Assembly: GCA_900542315.1 (NCBI GenBank)
Contig: UQMV01000007.1
Coordinates: 6,527-70,526 of the forward strand
DNA: 64,000 nucleotides
From: an uncultured Collinsella sp.
GTDB taxonomy: Bacteria > Actinomycetota > Coriobacteriia > Coriobacteriales > Coriobacteriaceae
Reading direction: 5' to 3'
Of this stretch, positions 8,005-16,709 are shown piece after piece (the stretch's first letter is position 1; each line of letters starts with the position of its first letter). The notes under the pieces are model-generated. The model saw only the letters and a list, made by a program, of their open reading frames with translations, did no database searches and was not told the origin of the DNA. Position numbers and translations under genes: made by a program.

Positions 8005-9291
8005 ATGATATTTGAAACCTCTCGGCGCAGGTCTGTTTCGCTGTGCCATTCATGGCAATTTAAGATTTGTTTCGTATGGGGCGGGGAGCTCGTGTCGACA
8101 TTGACGAGCTTGATTCTCCAAATGGGTCTCATTTGGCATATCGCCCTCACGACAGAATCATCTTCCCTCCTCTCCCTGGCATCGTTAGCAGGCTTTCTGC
8201 CGATTGCTTTGTTCGGAGTCCTTGCGGGCGCCGTTGTCGACAGGCTGCCTTTGAAACGTGTTCTCATCGGCGCCGACCTCTTCGTTGCCGCGGTGGGCGC
8301 CGCCTTGGCGATTGCCTCGTTGGCCGGCAGCTTACCTGCGTGGTCAATACTCATCGCCCTGTTTCTCCGCGCAGCTGGCACTTCGTTCTACACGCCGGCC
8401 TCCCAATCCCTCACGCCCCATCTCGCCCCGCCAGAGCATCTCGTTCGCCTATCGGGAGTGATGCAGGCGATTCAGTCCGCCGGATACATTCTTGGCGCCG
8501 CGCTCGCGGCAGTGATTTATCCTGTGGCGGGCATTACCGCCATGATTGCCCTCGACGTGCTGGGGGCGCTTTTCGCTTCTCTAGCTGTCCTCGCCGCTCA
8601 GATAGACGCAGGAGGACTCGACGAAGCCGACCGCAGCTCGTCCTTTTCCAATAAAGTTCGAGAACTTTTCTCTGAGATTTCGGACGGCTACAAGCTGATC
8701 AGGGGATACAGGGGGCTGTTCGCCCTTCTTTGGTGCGGGTTCGTCTTCGCTTTCGCGTTCTCCCCACTCGCGGCATTGTTCCCAATAATGACCTTGGGAC
8801 ATTTTGGCGGTAGCACGGGGGATGCTGCTTTGGTGGAGGTCCTTTTCTCCGCAGGCATGCTGGCTGGGTCCGGCATTTTGGCGGCCACGGGAGGGTTCCG
8901 CAATAGGTCGCTCACCATGGTCGCCGCGATCGCCGGCTTCGGCGTCGTCGCAATCGCATCCGGATTGCTCGGCCCGTCGCTGTTCGCCGTTTTCCTACCG
9001 GCGAGCTTTCTTATGGGCGCATGCTCCCCGTTGTACGCGGGAACCCAGACTGCCCTTATGCAGGAGCAGATACCTCCTGAGTACCTAGGCCGCGTTTTCG
9101 GCCTCTACGGAACCATCATGGCGTGGGCCATGCCCATGGGCCTCGCGGCCCCCTCCGTTTTTGCGGATCTGCTTGGAGCTCCGTTATGGTTCGTCGGCTC
9201 TGGAGCGACCATGGTACTGCTTGCGATGGCTATGCTGCTTGCTCCGAGCGTCCGAAACGTGGGGAAAAGAGATACCGGGCGGATTCAATAG
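8005..9291 (+). CDS. Mef-like MFS macrolide exporter
   Basis: The 428-residue major facilitator protein closely follows the Mef(A) pattern: an N-terminal WGGELVSTLTSLILQMG helix, LASLAGFLPIALFGVLAG, VDRLPLKRVLIGADL in the cytoplasmic loop, and PPEYLGRVFGLYGTIMAWAM near residue 370. Twelve hydrophobic segments are apparent. The frame is open from 7954, but residues from the ATG at 8005 align best with Mef proteins, and the upstream part overlaps the attenuator. SD support at 8005 is weak. The downstream ABC-F gene completes the mef-msr pairing known from streptococci. Expected role: proton-driven efflux of 14/15-membered macrolides across the cytoplasmic membrane. Exact substrates are unproven. 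Confidence 0.85.
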   Translation: MIFETSRRRSVSLCHSWQFKICFVWGGELVSTLTSLILQMGLIWHIALTTESSSLLSLASLAGFLPIALFGVLAGAVVDRLPLKRVLIGADLFVAAVGAALAIASLAGSLPAWSILIALFLRAAGTSFYTPASQSLTPHLAPPEHLVRLSGVMQAIQSAGYILGAALAAVIYPVAGITAMIALDVLGALFASLAVLAAQIDAGGLDEADRSSSFSNKVRELFSEISDGYKLIRGYRGLFALLWCGFVFAFAFSPLAALFPIMTLGHFGGSTGDAALVEVLFSAGMLAGSGILAATGGFRNRSLTMVAAIAGFGVVAIASGLLGPSLFAVFLPASFLMGACSPLYAGTQTALMQEQIPPEYLGRVFGLYGTIMAWAMPMGLAAPSVFADLLGAPLWFVGSGATMVLLAMAMLLAPSVRNVGKRDTGRIQ

Positions 9292-9485
9292 CCCAAGTAT
9301 TCGAAAAAAAAGAGGCGGCAGCCATCGGTTCACGCGTCAGCCTTCAAGCCCTTGCGACGACGAGGTATTGCGCCGACATCCCACATCGCGCTCCTTATTC
9401 GTCGCCAACTATCATTTTCGGATTTGCCGGCTTGCGCAAGGTCAAAACGCTCGCGCCGGCAATTGGGCAAAGGCGAAAAATCGAC

Positions 9486-9566
9486 GTGAGCAATCTTTTT
9501 TGGCATGGCTGCGCTTCCAGTAAAAGGCTAATACACAAAAGGCGGTTCAACCTATGGAACTCATAG
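9486..9566 (+). CDS. Possible leader ORF overlapping the start of the ABC-F gene
   Basis: A GTG at 9486 opens 26 codons (MSNLFWHGCASSKRLIHKRR at the start) ending at 9566, 12 bases inside the ABC-F gene in another frame. A weak AAGGCG lies 10 bases upstream. The 262-bp gap between exporter and ABC-F genes is where msr(D) operons carry a second leader. Terminating ribosomes here could restart at 9554. Support is modest. Confidence 0.3.
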   Translation: MSNLFWHGCASSKRLIHKRRFNLWNS

Positions 9567-11023
9567 TCAAAGCTAAAGACATCTTTTTGGAATATGCCGG
9601 CCGCGATATCCTGGATATCGAAGAGTTGGAAATCTACTCCTACGATCGCATCGGCTTGGTGGGAGACAATGGCGCAGGCAAAACCAGCCTGCTTAAAATT
9701 CTGAGCGGCAATCTTACCATTGCGGACGCCGACGTCAGGCGCTTCGGCAGCATTGCCCTCATCGGCCAACTCGATGAACTCGACCTTGATGCGGCTCAGG
9801 ACAGTGGTGAGATGCTCTCCCGTCTCAACGTCGCCGGAGTGGCGCAGGAGACGATGAGCGGCGGGGAGGAAACACGCGCCAAGATTGCCTCTGCACTCTC
9901 CCAGCATGCAAGCGCGATCTTCGCCGACGAGCCTACGAGCCACCTCGACCAAGACGGCATCCGCCTTCTCGTCGGACAACTCAAGGCATTTGATGGGGCT
10001 CTGCTCATCGTGAGCCATGACCGTCATTTTCTCGACCAGGTGGTAGACAAGATCTGGGAGCTCAAAGACGGCGGTATTTCCGAATTCTGGGGTGACTACT
10101 CCGACTATCTGCGACAGAAAGAAGAAGAGCGCAAAGCTCAGGCGACTCGATACGAAGAGGCGATGCGCGAGCGCGATCGCCTCGAAGCCGCCATCGAAAA
10201 ACAACGGAAAAAAGCACGGCAGGTCGACGCCAAGCGGAAGGCTGCGAAAAAAAGCAACGAGTATGCAGGTCGATTGGGGCATCAGAAAGCAACCGGCACC
10301 AAACAGAAGAGGATGTACCAGGCGGCTAAGGACATGGAGAAGCGCCTCGAAGCGCTCGAAGGGATTGAGGCCCCAGATAGCATTCGCGCCGTGCGGTTCC
10401 GCCAGAGCAAGGCCCTGGAACTGCATAGTAAATTTCCCATCTCGGCAGACGATTTCAGCTTGAGCTTCGGCAACTGCATGCTCTATGACCACGCGAAATT
10501 CGAGATACCGCTCGGTGCCAAAGTGGCCATCACCGGTGGCAACGGTACAGGAAAGACCAGCCTGCTGAAGGCAATCGCTCGACGCGCCGACGGTATCAAC
10601 ATCTCTCCCAAGGCAGAGATCGGTTACTTCGAGCAAACAGGCTACAAGTTCGACGCCCGTCAGTCTGCGATCTCGTTCATGCAGGATGGTTGCGAGTACA
10701 GCATGACCGAAATTCGAGGCATCCTCGCCTCTATGGGAATCGGACCGCGCGACCTGACAAAGGACGTTGGCGTTCTCTCGGGAGGCGAAGTCATCAAGCT
10801 GCTACTCGCGAAGATGCTGCTGGGCAGATACAACATCTTGCTCATGGACGAGCCTGGAAATTACCTGGACATCAAGAGCGCCGAAGCCCTCGAGCAGATG
10901 ATGAGCGCCTATGCCGGAACGATAGTGTTCGTCTCCCACGATAAGAGGCTGGTCGAGAACGTCGCAGACATTGTCTACGAAATAAAGGACACCAAGCTAG
11001 TCAAAATCTTTCAGCGCGAATAG
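9554..11023 (+). CDS. Msr(D)-like ABC-F ribosomal protection protein
   Basis: The 489-residue protein has two nucleotide-binding domains and no membrane segments, as in antibiotic-resistance ABC-F proteins. Domain 1 has Walker A GDNGAGKTSLLK, signature MSGGEETR and Walker B AIFADEPTSHLD. The linker (~residues 190-265) is charged and coiled-coil-like. Domain 2 has GGNGTGKTSLLK, LSGGEVIKLLLAKM and LLMDEPGNYLDI, where Gly-Asn-Tyr replaces the more usual Ser-Asn-Phe. Overall identity to Msr(D) by eye is high (for example LRQKEEERKAQ and RFRQSKALELH). Members bind the ribosomal E site and displace macrolides or ketolides. It follows the Mef-like gene by 262 bp and ends before a strong terminator. 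Confidence 0.88.
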   Translation: MELIVKAKDIFLEYAGRDILDIEELEIYSYDRIGLVGDNGAGKTSLLKILSGNLTIADADVRRFGSIALIGQLDELDLDAAQDSGEMLSRLNVAGVAQETMSGGEETRAKIASALSQHASAIFADEPTSHLDQDGIRLLVGQLKAFDGALLIVSHDRHFLDQVVDKIWELKDGGISEFWGDYSDYLRQKEEERKAQATRYEEAMRERDRLEAAIEKQRKKARQVDAKRKAAKKSNEYAGRLGHQKATGTKQKRMYQAAKDMEKRLEALEGIEAPDSIRAVRFRQSKALELHSKFPISADDFSLSFGNCMLYDHAKFEIPLGAKVAITGGNGTGKTSLLKAIARRADGINISPKAEIGYFEQTGYKFDARQSAISFMQDGCEYSMTEIRGILASMGIGPRDLTKDVGVLSGGEVIKLLLAKMLLGRYNILLMDEPGNYLDIKSAEALEQMMSAYAGTIVFVSHDKRLVENVADIVYEIKDTKLVKIFQRE

Positions 11024-11079
11024 CCCTAAATGAGCAAGAAATAATCCCCGAACGGAGACAAGGGAGTAAAACGGCAAAG

Positions 11080-11118
11080 AAAGAGCCTCCGTCCCAACGC
11101 AGGGAACGGAGGCTCTTT
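11080..11118. terminator. Bidirectional terminator between the ABC-F gene and guaA
   Basis: AAAGAGCCTCCGT (11080-11092) is perfectly complementary to ACGGAGGCTCTTT (11106-11118), with CCC/GGG extending the stem. Flanking A and T runs allow use by both converging genes. Confidence 0.8.
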
Positions 11119-11228
11119 AATCGCTTTTACTCATCTCCGTCGCTGGTGGCTTTGTCATGACTCTCGTACGAAACGAAACTCAGCGGCATAGTGCGGCACT
11201 CAAAATCGCAGGTCAGAACCCTGTCGTC

Positions 11229-12827
11229 CTACTCCCACTCGATCGTCGCGGGCGGCTTGGACGTGATGTCGTAGCACACGCGGTTGGCGCCGGGAACTTC
11301 GGCGACGATGCGGCCGGAAATCCTCGCCAGGACGTCGTAGGGTAGCTTGGCCCAGTCGGCGGTCATGGCATCGCTGGACTCGACGGCACGCAGGATGATC
11401 GGGCGCTGATAAGTGCGCTCGTCGCCCATAACGCCGACGGACTTGATGTCGGGCAGGACCGCGAAATACTGCCAGCAGCTGTGCTCGGAGTTGCGCTCGC
11501 CGGTCTGCTCGAACAGGTGCTCGTTGTAGGCATCGAGCTCCTCGCGCACGATGGCGTCGGCGTTCTTGAGGATCTCGAGCTTCTCCTTGTCCACCGCGCC
11601 GATGATGCGGATGGCCAGACCCGGGCCCGGGAAGGGCTGGCGGAACACAATGTGACCCGGCAGACCGAGCGCCAGGCCAAGCGCGCGGACCTCGTCCTTA
11701 AAGAAGTGATCGAGCGGCTCAATGAGGTCGAAGTGCACGCCCTCGGGGAACGGGATCAGGTTGTGGTGGCTCTTGATGGTGGCCGTCTTGCCGCCCGTCT
11801 TGCGAGCGCCGGACTCGATGATGTCGGGGTAGATGGTGCCCTGGGCCAGGTACTTGACCGGCTTGCCGTCGGTCTCGAGCTGCTGCGCTACAGCGAAGAA
11901 CTCTTTCCAGAACTGCGTACCGATGATGCGGCGCTTCTGCTCGGGCTCGGTCACGCCGGCCAAAAGCTCGGCATAGCGGTCCTCGGCGTGAACATGGATA
12001 AAGTCGACGTCGAACTGCTTGGTGAAGACCTCCTCCACCTGCTCGGGCTCGCCCTTGCGCAGCAGACCGTGGTTGATGAACACGCAGGTCATCTGCTTGC
12101 CCACGGCGCGAGCGCCCAGCGCAGCCACGACGGAGGAGTCGACACCGCCGGACAGGGCCAGAATCACGCGGTCGTCGCCGACCTTCTCGCGAAACTCGGC
12201 CGTCATGGTTTCGACCAGGTTGTCCATGCTCCAGTTGGGCTCCAGGCCGCAGATCTCAAACAGGAAGTTGCTCAGCAGCTGCTGACCGTACTCGGAGTGC
12301 TTGACTTCGGGGTGGAACTGCGTGGTGAAGATCTTGCGCTCGACGCACTCCATGGCGGCAACCGGGCACACGTCAGTGCTGGCGGTAACGGTAAAGCCCT
12401 CGGGCACCTCGGACACGGCGTCGCGGTGGCTCATCCACACGGTCTGCTCCATGGGCGTGGAGTTAAAGAGCTTGGCACCAGCCGTGCGCGTGATGGTGGC
12501 GCGGCCATACTCGCCCACCTCGGAGTGGCCGACCTTGCCGCCGAGCGTCACGGCCGTGATCTGATGGCCGTAGCAAAAGCCCAGGACGGGAAGGCCCAGG
12601 TCAAAGATGGCAGGATCGATGGACGGAGCGTCCTCGGCATACACAGAAGCCGGGCCGCCGGAAAGGATGAGCGCAGAGGCGTTCATCTCGCGAATCTCGT
12701 CGGCCGAGATGTCGCAGGGGACAATCTCGGAATACACGTTGAGGTCGCGGACGCGACGGGCAATGAGCTGACCGTACTGCGCACCAAAGTCGAGTACGAG
12801 GACCTTTGCGGAAGCCTTTTGATCCAT
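11229..12827 (-). CDS. guaA: GMP synthase (glutamine-hydrolysing)
   Basis: Converts XMP, glutamine and ATP to GMP in purine synthesis. The 532-residue protein has the class I amidotransferase domain (nucleophile in LGFCYGHQITA near residue 84, His/Glu in QFHPEVKHSE). An ATP pyrophosphatase loop LSGGVDSSVVAA follows near residue 226, then the C-terminal dimerisation domain ending in YDITSKPPATIEWE. I chose the ATG at 12827 because GAGGGGG lies upstream and the sequence MDQKASAKVLVLDFG matches the family. The longer frame to 12863 adds 12 unlikely residues. Length is normal. Confidence 0.97.
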   Translation of the reverse strand: MDQKASAKVLVLDFGAQYGQLIARRVRDLNVYSEIVPCDISADEIREMNASALILSGGPASVYAEDAPSIDPAIFDLGLPVLGFCYGHQITAVTLGGKVGHSEVGEYGRATITRTAGAKLFNSTPMEQTVWMSHRDAVSEVPEGFTVTASTDVCPVAAMECVERKIFTTQFHPEVKHSEYGQQLLSNFLFEICGLEPNWSMDNLVETMTAEFREKVGDDRVILALSGGVDSSVVAALGARAVGKQMTCVFINHGLLRKGEPEQVEEVFTKQFDVDFIHVHAEDRYAELLAGVTEPEQKRRIIGTQFWKEFFAVAQQLETDGKPVKYLAQGTIYPDIIESGARKTGGKTATIKSHHNLIPFPEGVHFDLIEPLDHFFKDEVRALGLALGLPGHIVFRQPFPGPGLAIRIIGAVDKEKLEILKNADAIVREELDAYNEHLFEQTGERNSEHSCWQYFAVLPDIKSVGVMGDERTYQRPIILRAVESSDAMTADWAKLPYDVLARISGRIVAEVPGANRVCYDITSKPPATIEWE

Positions 12828-12995
12828 GGTTCCCCCTCTTGTTGGCGGGGAGCCGGTGCCCACCCGCGTGAATGAACGAAAATAACTTTCATAGTGTACA
12901 CGTTATATGGGGTTTCTCGCCCCTCGCGGCCATCAGCGCACGGCAAACGCACGACCTGGGCCCCTATTTGACGGCAATTGAAGTGTTACCAAACG

Positions 12996-13010
12996 TTACA
13001 GATGATGTAA
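12996..13010. promoter_or_regulatory. TTACA-N5-TGTAA dyad upstream of ansA
   Basis: A symmetrical element sits in the 268-bp gap between divergent guaA and ansA, 85 bases before the ansA start. It could be an operator for a small dimeric repressor. No regulator is identified. Confidence 0.3.
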
Positions 13011-13094
13011 TACGTTTGAACATTGGACGCCCTGTGCCACAATACAGTCGAACGACTCCGCCTCTGCGGCGACAAATACGATAGGAATACCAGC

Positions 13095-14108
13095 ATGAAG
13101 CGCATCCTTCTCATCGCCACGGGCGGCACCATCGCATCGACCGAGGACGGTAACGGCCTCTCCCCCGCCCTGACCGGTGAGGAGCTCGCCCAGAGCGTTC
13201 CCGAGATCTTGGGGCTTTGCGAGCTCGACGTCGTGCAGCCCATGAACATCGACAGCACCAACATGCGCCCCAGCGACTGGATGCGCATCCGTGACGTCAT
13301 CGTCGAGGGTTATGCCGACCACGACGGCTTCGTGATTCTGCACGGCACCGACACCATGAGCTACACCGCCGCAGCGCTTTCCTACCTGATCCAGGACAGC
13401 CCCAAGCCCATCGTGCTCACCGGCTCGCAAAAGCCCATGGGTAATCCCTTTACCGACGCCAAGCTCAACCTGTACCAGAGCCTGCTCTATGCGCTCGACG
13501 AGCACTCGCACGACGTCTCGATCGTGTTTGGCGGCGTAGCCATTGCCGGCACGCGCGCCCGCAAACAGCGCACCATGAGCTTTAACGCGTTCATTAGCGT
13601 CAACTATCCGCCCATCGCCTATATCCGCAACGACCGCATCGTGCGCAACGGGCTCCACGGCACGCATCAGGGCGAAAACCCGGTGCGCTTCTACGACAGC
13701 ATCGACCCGCGCGTATTTGTACTCAAGCTTACGCCCGGCGTAAACCCGGGCATCCTCGACGCCCTTGCCGATAGCTACGATGCTGTAATTCTTGAGACCT
13801 TTGGCATTGGCGGTATTCCCGAGTTTGGCGAGTCCGGCGAGTCATTCCAGGAGGCGATTTTCCGCTGGGTCGATTCGGGCCGCACCGTCGTTATGACCAC
13901 GCAGGTCCCCGAAGAGGGCCTCGATCTGGGCGTTTATGAGGTCGGCCGTGCTTACGCCGATCATCCGGGCATTCTGCGTGGAGATGACATGACCACCGAG
14001 ACGCTCGTGGCCAAGACCATGTGGGCACTCGGCCAGTCACGCCATGCCGCCGAAATCCAGCGCCTGTTCTACAGCCAAGTCAACCACGACCGTATCCCGA
14101 TGGCGTAA
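13095..14108 (+). CDS. ansA: Type I (cytoplasmic) L-asparaginase
   Basis: Hydrolyses L-asparagine to aspartate and ammonia. The 337-residue protein starts MKRILLIATGGTIAS, where the first catalytic Thr lies in TGGTIAS. The second catalytic segment is ILHGTDTMSYTAAAL near residue 83. No signal peptide is present, which favours the cytoplasmic type. The ATG at 13095 gives the canonical N-terminus; an upstream in-frame start at 13023 would add 24 atypical residues. It is transcribed divergently from guaA. Confidence 0.93.
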   Translation: MKRILLIATGGTIASTEDGNGLSPALTGEELAQSVPEILGLCELDVVQPMNIDSTNMRPSDWMRIRDVIVEGYADHDGFVILHGTDTMSYTAAALSYLIQDSPKPIVLTGSQKPMGNPFTDAKLNLYQSLLYALDEHSHDVSIVFGGVAIAGTRARKQRTMSFNAFISVNYPPIAYIRNDRIVRNGLHGTHQGENPVRFYDSIDPRVFVLKLTPGVNPGILDALADSYDAVILETFGIGGIPEFGESGESFQEAIFRWVDSGRTVVMTTQVPEEGLDLGVYEVGRAYADHPGILRGDDMTTETLVAKTMWALGQSRHAAEIQRLFYSQVNHDRIPMA

Positions 14109-14429
14109 TCTCTAAGGCAGCTCCACTTATCGCAACCTTAAACGACAGGTGGTCCCCCTCGGGCCGTGCAAAAATCGGAGTATTCTGCAATTTCTCCGCC
14201 GGAGGCATAGAATCGGCCGATTGTTAGACGAACTTTTAGGACGATGGTTCCGTCTAGTAAATATTTATTCCTCATTTTTATTTAGTATGTGGATTAACTA
14301 CTGCCAAAAAGGCAAAGCCAGCCGCTCGAGCTACCATCTACGGCCGAACTGGTGCTGAATACTCGCGATTTTGCACATCGCAACCAGGGGGACCCGCCCA
14401 AAGAGCGTCAAATACAGCGGGGGAACGCC
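14109..14429. other. Intergenic region without a gene
   Basis: 321 bases between the ansA stop and a converging XRE gene. An AT-rich patch around 14255-14295 stands out from the GC-rich surroundings. No SD-led frame or obvious terminator was found. Confidence 0.5.
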
Positions 14430-14648
14430 CTATCCGATGCCCTCGAGAAGCTCTGACACCGTCATGCCGAGTGCGGGCGCGATCTTAAATAGAACCTTGA
14501 GCGTGAAATTTGCCGTCCCATCTTCGATTCGGTCGAGGTAGGGTCGGCTGATTCCTGTCGCCACACAAAAATCAACCTTGGAGATACCAAGGTCCCTGCG
14601 TGTCTCTTCGACCCGCCTGCCAAGAATCTGTTTCGCACGTTCGTCCAT
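14430..14648 (-). CDS. XRE-family helix-turn-helix regulator
   Basis: The 72-residue protein is one Cro/C1-type domain. The recognition part is DFCVATGISRPYLDRIEDGT around residues 26-45, followed by LKVLFKIAPALGMTVSELL. Size and layout resemble autoregulatory repressors and restriction-modification controller (C) proteins. It starts at 14648 and faces the unknown gene at 14725. The perfect palindrome at 14679-14700 between them is the obvious binding site. Mutual repression of both genes is inferred. Confidence 0.88.
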   Translation of the reverse strand: MDERAKQILGRRVEETRRDLGISKVDFCVATGISRPYLDRIEDGTANFTLKVLFKIAPALGMTVSELLEGIG

Positions 14649-14678
14649 GCAGCCGAGTTTGAAATGGAGCCGAACATA

Positions 14679-14700
14679 AACGTAAACTATAGTTTACGTT
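14679..14700. promoter_or_regulatory. Perfect 22-bp palindromic operator between divergent genes
   Basis: The 22 bases from 14679 to 14700 are fully self-complementary, centred on CTATAG. TATAGT at its centre can act as a -10 element in either direction, so a bound XRE dimer would block both promoters. Confidence 0.75.
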
Positions 14701-14724
14701 TTGCCGAATACACAGGAGTTTTCT

Positions 14725-15114
14725 ATGTCGGGTTCTTCGGTCCGCATGTACCGAGCCACGCTTCGCACAAACAGCGCACCGCCCAAGCTCGTCGTCGTTG
14801 AAGCAGAATGCCTTTCGCCCGATGAGCGCACAGCATTTGCATTGCTATCAAGTCGCGTCGCCGTCGTTCTGGTCCCTTGCCCGGCGCAAGGTGAACTTGC
14901 CATCCAATGCCAGGCGCACAGCTGCTCGCTCAATCAGGTTGCCGTAATCGCAACCAGCCAACGCAGCCTGCCGCTCCTTTTAGAAGCCGGCATAGCACTC
15001 GCCCTTCGCGGCGCCGGATACGAAAACGAAGCCGCCGCCGACATGGTCTTTAAACCACGATCGAGCGGCGGCCTCGCAGCAGCCATTGAATATGCGTGCA
15101 GGCTCGTTGCCTAA
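14725..15114 (+). CDS. Unknown 129-residue protein paired with the XRE regulator
   Basis: The ATG at 14725 follows CAGGAG by seven bases. The frame is open from a TTG at 14701, but that start would fall immediately next to the palindrome. The protein starts MSGSSVRMYRATLRTNS and has alternating hydrophobic strands (KLVVVEA, RVAVVLVPCP, QVAVIATS) and a C-terminal helix (GGLAAAIEYACRLV). This suggests a small soluble alpha/beta protein. There is no recognised motif, signal peptide or membrane segment. The divergent XRE gene and shared operator suggest a tightly repressed module, possibly stress or phage related. I cannot assign a function. Confidence 0.65.
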   Translation: MSGSSVRMYRATLRTNSAPPKLVVVEAECLSPDERTAFALLSSRVAVVLVPCPAQGELAIQCQAHSCSLNQVAVIATSQRSLPLLLEAGIALALRGAGYENEAAADMVFKPRSSGGLAAAIEYACRLVA

Positions 15115-15123
15115 AAGGACAAG

Positions 15124-15507
15124 CTAGAAACCAAAGCCAAAGCCCGTACCGGTAATCGCCGAATACATAAAGTAGACATTGATTACGTTGAGGAACACAC
15201 CCGTGATACAGCCGTTGCGCAGGTAGCGCTCGCACACGATGCGCGCCATGGCGGCAGAGTCCTCATTGTTCTTGGCTTGGCGTCCCGCCGTAAAGTACGT
15301 CGCCACGCTCAGCAGCAGGTTGAGCACCGGCAGCGCCAACAGCTCGTAGCTCTTGCCCCAGCGCGTCGCCTCGCCGGCGGCATTAAACTTCGTTGCCACC
15401 TCGGGACCAATGTTGGGGATAACGCACGCTGCGACCACCAACGGAATCACCGCAAGTACGAGCAGCGCAATGCCCATGTAGCCAGCTTTTTTGCCGTATT
15501 TAAACAT
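15124..15507 (-). CDS. Small membrane protein with a DUF1648-like segment
   Basis: The 127-residue protein has about three or four hydrophobic helices: GIALLVLAVIPLVVAACVIP, LLALPVLNLLLSVATYF, and TGVFLNVINVYFMYSAI at the end. The extracellular-type loop PEVATKFNAAGEATRWGKS resembles the P-x-H-F/W-N-x-x-G-x-x-x-x-W motif of DUF1648/SdpI-type immunity and signalling proteins. The start at 15507 lies 11 bases beyond the ychF stop, so it is probably co-transcribed with ychF. The C-terminal GTGFGFGF is unusual but short. Function unknown. Confidence 0.7.
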   Translation of the reverse strand: MFKYGKKAGYMGIALLVLAVIPLVVAACVIPNIGPEVATKFNAAGEATRWGKSYELLALPVLNLLLSVATYFTAGRQAKNNEDSAAMARIVCERYLRNGCITGVFLNVINVYFMYSAITGTGFGFGF

Positions 15508-15518
15508 ATGTGTCGCCC

Positions 15519-16595
<1,077 letters not shown>

Positions 16596-16709
16596 GACAG
16601 CTCCTTTTGGTACAAGCATTTCAAACTGCATAAGTATAGCGCCGCCGCAGCATCTGGGCGAACCCGGACGCCACGGCGGCACGAATGAAGCAGAGATAAG
16701 GCTCGCTGA

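Noticed and set aside
11481..12875. 464-codon plus-strand ORF opposite guaA
   Set aside because: Antisense frame of a GC-rich conserved gene; composition is low-complexity Leu/Gly/His.
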